NCBI RefSeq assembly: GCF_000179555.1
Contig: NZ_AECZ01000003.1
Span: 62,001-126,000, forward strand
Source of the DNA: Solidesulfovibrio fructosivorans JJ]
Lineage (GTDB): Bacteria; Desulfobacterota; Desulfovibrionia; Desulfovibrionales; Desulfovibrionaceae
DNA length: 64,000 nucleotides
Direction: 5' to 3'
In this document: positions 1 to 6,906 of the stretch, one piece after another
Numbering within the stretch: the stretch's first letter is position 1
Layout of the letters: each line of letters opens with the position of its first letter
The notes under the pieces: model-generated
What the model was told of the DNA's origin: nothing
The model's database searches: none
The model's input: only the letters and a program-made list of their open reading frames with translations
Program-made: the position numbers and the translations under genes

Positions 1-507
1 CAAAAGGGGCTGGACGTGCTGCTCGACGCCCTGGCCAGGCTGCCGGAGAGCGCCTGTTTCGAGGCGACCATCGTCGGCGACGGGCCGCTTCGGGGGGAGC
101 TTGCCGACCGGACGGCGCGCCTGGGGCTTAAGGATCGGGTGCGCTTTGCCGGCTGGGTGTCCCGGGCGGACATGCCGGACGAGTTGCGCCGGGCCGACGC
201 CTTCGTCTTTCCTTCGCGCGACGAGGGCATGCCCAACGCGGTGCTGGAGGCCATGGCCTCGGGGCTGGCCGTGGCGGCCACGCGCATCGCCGGCAACGAG
301 GAACTGGTCCTGGACGGTGAAACCGGCTTTCTCGTGCCGCCGGACGATGCCGCCTCCCTGGCCGGGGTTCTGGTGAAGCTCGTGGCCGACCGCACCCTGT
401 GCAGCCGGCTGGGCCGGGCCGGCCGGGAAAGGGCCGAACGGGAATACTCCTGGCGCGTGGTGGCCGGGGCCTACGCCGACCTGTGCCGGTCGGTTGGAAC
501 GAAGTAG
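1..507 (+). CDS. glycosyltransferase family 4, C-terminal part (5' end outside window)
   Basis: The reading frame is open from base 1, so the gene starts upstream; about 168 C-terminal residues are visible. They show the sugar-nucleotide-binding half of a GT-B, family 4 glycosyltransferase: the strand IVGDGPLRGEL, then FAGWV, then the acidic donor-binding block FVFPSRDEGMPNAVLEAMA (the EX7E-type region), then GETGFLVPPDD. Family members transfer a hexose from a nucleotide sugar to a growing lipid-linked or capsular glycan on the cytoplasmic face of the membrane. The stop lies 9 bases before the next gene, an asparagine-synthase-type amidotransferase, a pairing usual in exopolysaccharide or O-antigen loci. 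The sugar specificity cannot be read from the sequence. Confidence 0.9.
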   Translation, partial: QKGLDVLLDALARLPESACFEATIVGDGPLRGELADRTARLGLKDRVRFAGWVSRADMPDELRRADAFVFPSRDEGMPNAVLEAMASGLAVAATRIAGNEELVLDGETGFLVPPDDAASLAGVLVKLVADRTLCSRLGRAGRERAEREYSWRVVAGAYADLCRSVGTK

Positions 508-516
508 GGCGGGCCT

Positions 517-2424
517 ATGTGCGGCATCTGCGGATTCGTGGCCACGCGGGGCGGCCGGGCGGAGCTGACCGAGCGCCTGGACCGCATGTGCGCGGCCATC
601 GCCCACCGGGGGCCGGACGGGCAGGGCGTCTACGCCGACGCCTTTGCCGACGGCGGCGGCGTGTGGCTCGGGCATCGCCGGCTGGCCGTCATCGACCTTG
701 TCACCGGGGACCAGCCGCTGTTCAACGAAACGCGTTCCCTGGCTATCGTCTTTAACGGCGAGATCTACAATTTCAAGGAATTGCGGGAAGAGCTGATCGC
801 CAAGGGCCACGTCTTCACTACCCGAAGCGACACCGAGGCCATCATCCACCTCTACGAGGAGATGGGGCCGGCCTGCGCCACGCGGCTTCGCGGCATGTTC
901 GCCTTGGCCATATGGGACGCCGGCCGCCGCGAGCTGTTCCTGGCCCGCGATCCCTTCGGCAAAAAGCCGCTTTATTACACGGAAACGGACGGCGGCATCG
1001 TTTTCGGCTCCGAGATCAAGGCGCTGTTCGCCGTTCCCGGCGTCTCCGCCCGTCTGGACGCCTCGGCCGTGGCCCATTACCTGACGCTCCAGCACGTGCC
1101 CGAGCCGGCCACGGGCTTTGCCGGCATCAAGAGCCTGCCCGCCGGGCATACGCTGTCCTGGCGTGACGGCCAGACGTGCCTGACGCGGTATTTCCGGCTC
1201 GACTATCTGCCCAAGCTGACCGGCTCCGAGGACGCCCTGGCCGAAGAGCTGCGTCAGCGCGTCACCGAGGCCGTGCGCCTGCGCCTGGTCGCCGACGTGC
1301 CGCTTGGTGCGCACCTTTCCGGCGGCGTGGATTCCGGCATCATCACCGCCGTCATGGCCGGGCTCACCGACCGGCCCGTGCGCACCTTTTCCATCGGCTT
1401 CGCCGAGGAAGCCTTCAGCGAGACTGCCAAGGCCCGGGCCGTGGCCGGGCGTTTCGGCACCGAACACACCGAATTCACGCTTCGCTTCGACGATGCCCGG
1501 GCAGTCATGGAAGACGTCGCGGCCGCCACGGACATGCCCTTTGCCGACCCGTCCGCCCTGGCCGCCTGGCACCTGTGCAAACTGACGCGGCAGCATGTCA
1601 CCGTGGCCTTAAATGGCGACGGCGGCGACGAGATGTTCGCCGGCTACCAGCGCTACTGGCTCGATCCCTTGGCCGACGTGTACGCCCGCCTGCCCAACGC
1701 CGTGACGCGAAGCCTCGTGCCCTGGCTGGCGAATCTGATCCCGAGCCGGGGCGACGTGCCCGTGGAAGCGGACTGGCGCGCCGGCATCGCCCGTCTGGCC
1801 CAGGCCGCGCGCATCCCCCGCACGGCCAGCCTCGTGCGCTGGGGTTCCTACTTCTCCCCCTGGGACCGCCACGCCCTGCTGCGCCCGGAATTCGAACGCG
1901 CCTCGCGCCCGGCCGATACCGTCGCCCTCTACGAGGCCTTTTACGCTGCGGCCAACGCCGAAGCGCCCCTCGACCACAACCTCTTCGCGGACGTGAGCGT
2001 CTACCTGCCCGGCGACCTGCTGGTCAAAGCCGACCGCATGGCCATGGCCCACGCGCTGGAAGGCCGCTCCCCCTTTCTCGACAGCGAACTGGCCTCCTTC
2101 GCCGCCCGCCTGCCCGTGCGCTGCAAACTGCGCGGCCGCAACGGCAAGTATCTGCTGCGCAAGGCCTTCGCCCACCTGCTTCCCACCGGCATCGCCAGCC
2201 AGCCCAAACGCGGCTTCGGCCTGCCCCTCGCCGGCTGGTTCAAAGGTCCCCTTCGCGAGTTCGCCCGCGATCTCCTCACCAATAGCCGCCTTACCCGCAA
2301 CATCGCCCGCCCCGAAGCCGTGGCCGCGCTGCTCGACGCCCACGAGCGCGGCCAGGCCGACCACGGTAAACGCCTCTACGCCCTCGTCATGCTGGAGCTG
2401 TGGCTGCGACGCTATTTGGCGTAG
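517..2424 (+). CDS. asnB: asparagine synthase (glutamine-hydrolysing) / polysaccharide amidotransferase
   Basis: This 635-residue protein has the two domains of AsnB. The N-terminal class II glutaminase starts MCGICGF, with Cys2 as the nucleophile exposed after Met removal, which fixes the start. The C-terminal synthetase domain carries the ATP-pyrophosphatase loop SGGVDS near residue 268 and GDGGDEMFAGYQRYW further on. Family members transfer ammonia from glutamine to an aspartyl or other carboxyl group with ATP. Homologues of this length beside glycosyltransferases usually modify uronic acids or other parts of exported polysaccharides, so that role is as likely as free asparagine synthesis. 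It follows the glycosyltransferase by 9 bases, probably in one transcript. Confidence 0.9.
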   Translation: MCGICGFVATRGGRAELTERLDRMCAAIAHRGPDGQGVYADAFADGGGVWLGHRRLAVIDLVTGDQPLFNETRSLAIVFNGEIYNFKELREELIAKGHVFTTRSDTEAIIHLYEEMGPACATRLRGMFALAIWDAGRRELFLARDPFGKKPLYYTETDGGIVFGSEIKALFAVPGVSARLDASAVAHYLTLQHVPEPATGFAGIKSLPAGHTLSWRDGQTCLTRYFRLDYLPKLTGSEDALAEELRQRVTEAVRLRLVADVPLGAHLSGGVDSGIITAVMAGLTDRPVRTFSIGFAEEAFSETAKARAVAGRFGTEHTEFTLRFDDARAVMEDVAAATDMPFADPSALAAWHLCKLTRQHVTVALNGDGGDEMFAGYQRYWLDPLADVYARLPNAVTRSLVPWLANLIPSRGDVPVEADWRAGIARLAQAARIPRTASLVRWGSYFSPWDRHALLRPEFERASRPADTVALYEAFYAAANAEAPLDHNLFADVSVYLPGDLLVKADRMAMAHALEGRSPFLDSELASFAARLPVRCKLRGRNGKYLLRKAFAHLLPTGIASQPKRGFGLPLAGWFKGPLREFARDLLTNSRLTRNIARPEAVAALLDAHERGQADHGKRLYALVMLELWLRRYLA

Positions 2425-2593
2425 TTGCTGCGGGCGGGTGTACGCCCCCCCCCGGGGAGGCTCTGCCTCCCCGGACCCCTCCGCCGGGCGCTGCCCGGAC
2501 CCGCCGGGAGGCCACGGGCCCCCGGACCCCCCGCCCGGTGTGCTTTGGCGGGGTGGGGAGGGGATGGTTTGCCGTAAGGCGGTTGGGTGAAGA

Positions 2594-2664
2594 TGGCTGC
2601 GGAATTTGTCGGGACGGTGCATGTCGCTTCGCGACAAGCTCGTCCCAAGCAAATTCCGCAGCCA
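2594..2664. repeat. nested inverted repeat 1
   Basis: Arms 2594-2608 and 2650-2664 are perfect 15-base complements (TGGCTGCGGAATTTG and its reverse complement), extended by GGGACG at 2611-2616 against CGTCCC at 2641-2646. A second hairpin, TGTCGC-TTC-GCGACA at 2622-2636, sits inside the loop. The arm-hairpin-arm design recurs at 2743-2810 and 10818-10897. Confidence 0.8.
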
Positions 2665-2742
2665 CCACGCCGTCGCCCCAAGGGGGCGACATTCAGAGAA
2701 CCGGTTGTTTCTTAAAATGCGGCGCTTCGCCGCTGGCGCGGT

Positions 2743-2810
2743 TGTTGCCGCAATCGTGTCCGGCGTCGAGGCGCGAAGCGCCTCGTGTCGCCGGGCCGAT
2801 TGCGGCAACA
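2743..2810. repeat. nested inverted repeat 2
   Basis: Perfect 14-base arms, TGTTGCCGCAATCG at 2743-2756 and its complement at 2797-2810, enclose an inner hairpin GAGGCGC-GAA-GCGCCTC at about 2768-2784. It has the same architecture as the repeat 130 bases upstream but unrelated arm sequence. Confidence 0.8.
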
Positions 2811-2951
2811 AGATCAACCCGACCCGCACCGTCCCCCGCTCCTCCACCCACCATCCCAACCCGGTAACGGGAGGTCCGGAGGGCATAAGCCCTCCGGCGG
2901 GGTGCAGGGGCGGAGCCCCTGCCGGGGCCTGGGGCAGCGCCCCAGTATGCC

Positions 2952-3710
2952 CTACGCCTGCAGCGCCGCTTCGGCTGCGTCCGGGGCTTGGCGGTAGAGG
3001 CTGTCGGCGAGGTTGGCCAGGGTATCCTTGACGTCGTCGAGGGGGGGCGGGGTCGGCAGTTCCGGGGCTTCGAGGGCTTCGAGGTCGAGGGGGGTATAGG
3101 AGAGCGAGGCGTTGAGGCTGCAGACGTCGCCGGTGAAGCCGCAGGCGGATTCCTGTTCCTGGCGCGCCGGGTCGAGGGACTTGGTGAATTGGAGCATATC
3201 CGAGGGGCATTGGCTGGTGTTGACGGCCTCGATCTCGGCGTTGATTTCGCGTGCGGTATCGATCAGGTGGTCGTAGCCGGGGATGCGCCGCATGCGTCTG
3301 GGGTCGCGGGGATCCGGGGCGTAACCGCCTTCGTTGTAGTGTTCGAGTTCCCGGCGCAGGTCGTCGTAGGCGGCGAGCACGGCCTTGCGGTAGCGGCCGG
3401 CGGCGGTCAGGGCCAGGGGGTGGCGCGGGTGCACCTCGACGCTGTCCTTGTCAGGGATGGCCAGCAGTTTTTGGGGGGCGAATCCGAGCTCTTCCAGGAA
3501 CCGGTCGGCTTCCGGGCTGTCGCACAGCAGGGAGCGGAACGCCAGCCAGCGGGAGAGGGCGAGTCGGCCTTGTCGGGCGACTTTTCCCCGCAAACCGACG
3601 AAGGCTTCCAGGCGTTCGTCCAGGCGGCAGCGGCGGGAGAAGAAGTTGTCCGCCATCTCCGTGAGCAATTCACGCTTGAGGTCGTCGGCGTAGTCGGTTC
3701 CAACCGCCAT
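2952..3710 (-). CDS. conserved-looking helical protein of unknown function
   Basis: A 252-residue, charged, mostly helical protein with no signal peptide or membrane segment; I do not recognise a domain. The start MAVGTDYADD at 3710 is chosen because GGAG lies six bases upstream on the minus strand; longer in-frame starts to 3935 would run into the divergent cyclase gene. Visible features are an Arg/Leu-rich helical N-terminal half (FFSRRCRLDERLEAFVGLRG), a central segment DPRDPRRMRRIPGYDHLID, a Cys pair (ACGFTGDVC) and an acidic, Pro-rich C-terminus. It is divergent from the PAS-GGDEF gene, 121 bases away. Codon use is typical of the window. Confidence 0.65.
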   Translation of the reverse strand: MAVGTDYADDLKRELLTEMADNFFSRRCRLDERLEAFVGLRGKVARQGRLALSRWLAFRSLLCDSPEADRFLEELGFAPQKLLAIPDKDSVEVHPRHPLALTAAGRYRKAVLAAYDDLRRELEHYNEGGYAPDPRDPRRMRRIPGYDHLIDTAREINAEIEAVNTSQCPSDMLQFTKSLDPARQEQESACGFTGDVCSLNASLSYTPLDLEALEAPELPTPPPLDDVKDTLANLADSLYRQAPDAAEAALQA

Positions 3711-3831
3711 GGCGTTCTCCATGATTTGAGGGTCATTTTGCTCGTACCCTTTGCCAAATGCCTTGGCAAGGGTCGATGGGTCATGACAAAGCCGTTGCTT
3801 TGGGCTAGCGTAGTCGTAAGGAGTGTGCTCC

Positions 3832-4905
3832 ATGGCCAACGACTCCCTCAGTGCCGACGCCCTTGCCGCGGAAAACGCGGTGTTGCAGCGCCGCATCGCC
3901 GAACTCGAGCGGTTGCATGAGGAGTGTTTGCTCACGGAGCAGGCCTTGCGCCAGGGCGAGGAACGCTATCGCCGGCTGCTCGAAAGCGTGACGGATTACG
4001 TTTACACGGTTCAGGTCGCGAACGGCCGGGCCGTCTCCACCGTGCACGGACCGAACTGTGTGGCCGTTACCGGCTACACCGCCCAGGAATACCAGGATAA
4101 TCCGCTGTTGTGGCTAACCATGGTCCCGGACGAGGACCGGCCGGCGGTTCTGGAGCATGCCCGCCAGGTGCTGGAAGGCGATCCCACCCCCATCGAACAC
4201 CGCATCATCCATAAGGACGGCACGGTCCGGTACGTGCGCAACACGCCGGTCGTGCACCGCGACGCCTCGGGCGCGCTTGTCGCCTATGACGGCATCATCA
4301 ACGACATCACCGAGCGGCGGCGTGCCGAGGCGCTCATCACCCGCATGTCGCTGCACGACGGCCTGACCGGGTTGCCCAACCGGGTGCTTTTCATGGACCG
4401 GCTGCGCCAGACCCTGCGTCTGGCCGAGCGGTCCCACGAGCGGGCGGCGGTCTATTTCATCGATCTGGACCGTTTCAAAGGCGTCAACGACGCCTTTGGC
4501 CACGAGACCGGGGACAAGGTGTTGCAGGAGACGGCCAGGCGGCTGGCCGGGTGCGTGCGGCGCAGCGACACCGTGGCGCGGCTTGGCGGGGACGAGTTCG
4601 TGGCCCTGACGCCGGCGGTGGGGGACGCCGACCATGCCGGGGTCATAGCCGCCAAGATGGTGGCGGTCCTTCGCAAGCCGTTTTCGGTGTCGGGCCATGA
4701 CTGCCAGCTTGGCGGCAGCGTCGGCGTGGCGCTTTACCCCGAGGACGGCGTGCGTGCCGGGGAGCTGGTGCGCCGGGCCGACGCCGCCATGTATGCCGCG
4801 AAAAACGCCGGGCGCAACGCCTGGCGTATGGCCCAGGATGCGGTTCCCGGGCCTTCAGCCGATCCAGCCGAGCAGCCGCCACCACAGGAAGTCGAGGGGC
4901 CATAG
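3832..4905 (+). CDS. PAS domain diguanylate cyclase (GGDEF)
   Basis: A 357-residue cytoplasmic signalling protein. An N-terminal coiled coil (about residues 8-45, rich in Leu/Glu) leads into a PAS fold (about 46-170) and a GGDEF domain (about 185-340). The active-site motif GGDEF is intact near residue 252, and an RxxD inhibitory site (RRSD) stands five residues before it, so it should make cyclic di-GMP and be feedback inhibited. No transmembrane segment or EAL domain is seen, so the signal is probably sensed in the cytoplasm through PAS. ATG 3832 is favoured by AAGGAG eight bases upstream. Its last 51 bases overlap the convergent transporter gene. Confidence 0.92.
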   Translation: MANDSLSADALAAENAVLQRRIAELERLHEECLLTEQALRQGEERYRRLLESVTDYVYTVQVANGRAVSTVHGPNCVAVTGYTAQEYQDNPLLWLTMVPDEDRPAVLEHARQVLEGDPTPIEHRIIHKDGTVRYVRNTPVVHRDASGALVAYDGIINDITERRRAEALITRMSLHDGLTGLPNRVLFMDRLRQTLRLAERSHERAAVYFIDLDRFKGVNDAFGHETGDKVLQETARRLAGCVRRSDTVARLGGDEFVALTPAVGDADHAGVIAAKMVAVLRKPFSVSGHDCQLGGSVGVALYPEDGVRAGELVRRADAAMYAAKNAGRNAWRMAQDAVPGPSADPAEQPPPQEVEGP

Positions 4906-6291
4906 GGCGACGATGGTGATGGCCGCCGTGATCAGGCACAGCCGCACGACGTCCTTGGCCTCGAGGCCTCCGGACTGGATGGCCACGACCAGCGGCGGGG
5001 CCTGGTAGGGCAGGATGACGGTGGAAAACCCGAGCACCTGGGTCATGGCCACGGCCAGCGGCGGCCAGTGGGTGGCCCCGGCCAGGGGCGACAGCAGGGA
5101 CGTCATGACCGGCGGCACGCCGGGCAGGGTCACCACCATGCCGACCAGCGTGGACAGGCCCGAGAGGATGCCGAAGGTCTGGCCCGGGGCGTTCGGCGCA
5201 AGGGGCAGAAAGGACAGGGCCCAGGCGGCGACCTGCCGGCCCAGGCCGCTGCGGTCCGCGATGACCCCCATGCTGACGATGCCGGCGACATAGACGATCG
5301 GTTCGAATTTCAAGGCGGAAAACGGGTTTTTCCCCATCAGTCCGCTTCCCGGAAAAAGGCACCAGACAGCCACCAGCATGCCGACCCAGGCGGCCGGGAT
5401 GCCGTGCCAGCCGTCCGTGGCCCAAAGTCCCACCGCGATGGCGAGCACGATGCCCAGATGGATTTCCCGGGGCGAGGCCTTGGTCGCGGGGCGCTGGACG
5501 TCGCTTTGGGGCAGGCGCGGGGTGTCGCGGTAGAGGCGGATGAGCAAGGGGAGGAGGATAAGGGCCTTGCACAGCCCGAGGACCGGGAAGTGGAGCAGGA
5601 AGTACTGGCCGTAACTGGGCGGGGTGCCGAGCGCCGCCTCCACGGTGCCGATGAAGACGGTGTTGGGGATATTGGCCGGCAGCACGGCAAAGGCCGGCAG
5701 GTAGGTCCCGAAAACGCCGGCCAGGATGACGCCCCGTCGGCCCTTGCTGCCGAAGGGATAGCCGAGCTGGTCGGCCAGGGCGGTTAATATCGGCAGCACC
5801 AGCATGACCCGGCCCATGGCCGAGGGCATGGCGAAGGTAAGCGCCATGCCGAACAGCGACACGGCGACCACGGCCTTGGGGAAGGACCGCCCGATGAACG
5901 GGGTCAGCCGGGAGGCCAGCCGGTCGCCGAGGCCGGTATGTTGTATGGCCAGGCCGATGACCGCGCCGGCCAGGACCAGCCAGGTGGCGGAGGAGGAAAA
6001 CCCGGCAAAGACGTCGGCGGCCGGGGCCACCTTGCCCATCATGCAAAGGGAGAAGAAGACCAGGGCGGTCAGCCATTCCGGCAGCCAGCCCGTGGTCCAC
6101 AGGCCGATGGCCAGCACGACGACGATGGCGGCCTTGGCCAGGGAGGAATCGCCGGCCGAGGTTTCGGCAAGCAGGACGATCCCGGCCACAATGATCGCGA
6201 TCAGGGACAACAACTGGCGCGGCCGCAAGGACAGCAAGGCCCCGGAATCCTCCGGCCCCTTCGCCAGCGGAGCGGTTACTGCTTTTCGCAT
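4855..6291 (-). CDS. DASS/SLC13-family anion:sodium symporter
   Basis: A 478-residue polytopic membrane protein with about a dozen hydrophobic segments, including paired Ser/Pro-rich re-entrant regions (AMPSAMGRVMLVLPILTAL and VGMVVTLPGVPPVMTSLL) typical of divalent-anion:Na+ symporters. Such proteins import dicarboxylates, sulfate or related anions; the substrate is not decidable here. The gene overlaps the 3' end of the PadR-type regulator by 16 bases, so the two are co-transcribed and the transporter is probably the regulator's target. Its own 3' end overlaps the convergent cyclase gene. Confidence 0.85.
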   Translation of the reverse strand: MRKAVTAPLAKGPEDSGALLSLRPRQLLSLIAIIVAGIVLLAETSAGDSSLAKAAIVVVLAIGLWTTGWLPEWLTALVFFSLCMMGKVAPAADVFAGFSSSATWLVLAGAVIGLAIQHTGLGDRLASRLTPFIGRSFPKAVVAVSLFGMALTFAMPSAMGRVMLVLPILTALADQLGYPFGSKGRRGVILAGVFGTYLPAFAVLPANIPNTVFIGTVEAALGTPPSYGQYFLLHFPVLGLCKALILLPLLIRLYRDTPRLPQSDVQRPATKASPREIHLGIVLAIAVGLWATDGWHGIPAAWVGMLVAVWCLFPGSGLMGKNPFSALKFEPIVYVAGIVSMGVIADRSGLGRQVAAWALSFLPLAPNAPGQTFGILSGLSTLVGMVVTLPGVPPVMTSLLSPLAGATHWPPLAVAMTQVLGFSTVILPYQAPPLVVAIQSGGLEAKDVVRLCLITAAITIVALWPLDFLWWRLLGWIG

Positions 6292-6656
6292 GTTGCGTCT
6301 CCTTTTACGCGCTCTCCGGCCAAAACGGCGTCCGCGTCCTCGAGAAAGGCGGCCAAAAGCCGCGCCCGGTAGGCGATGTCACCGCGCCAGAATTTCAGGC
6401 GCTCCCAGCCGCGTTCGGTCAGTTGATAGGTCTTTTTGGCCGGTCCCCGCTCGCTGACGTCCCACGCCCCGACGACTTCGCCGTCGGCCTCGAGGGTGGC
6501 CAGGGTGCGGTAGACCGCTCCGGAATCCACGCCCCGCACCGGGAGCAGGCCCTGCATGCGGCCGCGCAGGGCCGCGCCGTGACCCGGCCCGTGGGCCAGG
6601 GCCAGGAGCAGGAAGGCGTGCAGATGGCGGTAGCCCTTGGTTTTTTCCGTAGCCAT
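6276..6656 (-). CDS. PadR-family transcriptional regulator
   Basis: A 126-residue winged-helix protein. The N-terminal 80 residues match PadR: a helix-turn-helix containing SGAVYRTLATLEADGEVVGAW, followed by the wing KKTYQLTERGWERL, and a C-terminal helix for dimerisation. PadR proteins are usually repressors released by small molecules. GGAGAG just upstream supports the start. It heads a two-gene operon with the DASS transporter. An inverted repeat (6676-6710) right before the gene is a probable operator. Confidence 0.88.
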   Translation of the reverse strand: MATEKTKGYRHLHAFLLLALAHGPGHGAALRGRMQGLLPVRGVDSGAVYRTLATLEADGEVVGAWDVSERGPAKKTYQLTERGWERLKFWRGDIAYRARLLAAFLEDADAVLAGERVKGDATCEKQ

Positions 6657-6675
6657 GGTACTCTCCGTGATGTTT

Positions 6676-6713
6676 TTTACATCTTACTGTAAACTACACC
6701 TAGATGTAAACTA
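6676..6713. promoter_or_regulatory. candidate PadR operator/promoter
   Basis: A perfect 9-base inverted repeat, TTTACATCT at 6676-6684 and AGATGTAAA at 6702-6710, interleaved with a direct repeat TGTAAACTA at 6688-6696 and 6705-6713. It is an AT-rich island in GC-rich DNA 20-57 bases upstream of the PadR gene. The ACAT/ATGT halves resemble published PadR sites; autoregulation is inferred. Confidence 0.55.
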
Positions 6714-6720
6714 TATTTCT

Positions 6721-6906
6721 CGGAGAAAGTTTTTGAAGGGGGTCCAGGGGCGGGAACCTTTTTGCGAAAAGGGTTCCCCCGTGCCGCCGGAGGCCTTTTC
6801 CTTGCCCCTTGCCAGGGCCGCGTTGCCATCCTTGTTCCAAAACGGTACATGGTTAGTGAAGCGAAAAATGCCAATCCGGCCGGGCATCCGGCTATGCGGG
6901 GGCGAC
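6721..6906. other. spacer with hairpin before the PEP-synthase-like gene
   Basis: The leader contains a strong hairpin, GGGAACC at 6752-6758 pairing with GGTTCCC at 6772-6778 around a T/A-rich loop, of a type common between genes in these genomes. The open frame continues through this segment, but its composition and lack of a ribosome-binding site argue that it is not translated. Confidence 0.45.

Larger units (their letters stand above)
2425..2951. other. non-coding spacer packed with palindromes
   Basis: About 530 bases without a convincing gene. The left part (2440-2550) and right part (2865-2945) are runs of GC-rich short palindromes, such as GGGGAGGCTCTGCCTCCCC, common between genes in these genomes. 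The centre holds two longer inverted repeats with inner hairpins (2594-2664 and 2743-2810, listed separately) and two smaller hairpins at 2672-2690 and 2719-2733. The spacer separates convergent genes. Confidence 0.7.

Noticed and set aside
1609-3210. 533-codon open frame on the minus strand
   Set aside because: Antisense to asnB and across the palindromic spacer; composition is typical of shadow frames.
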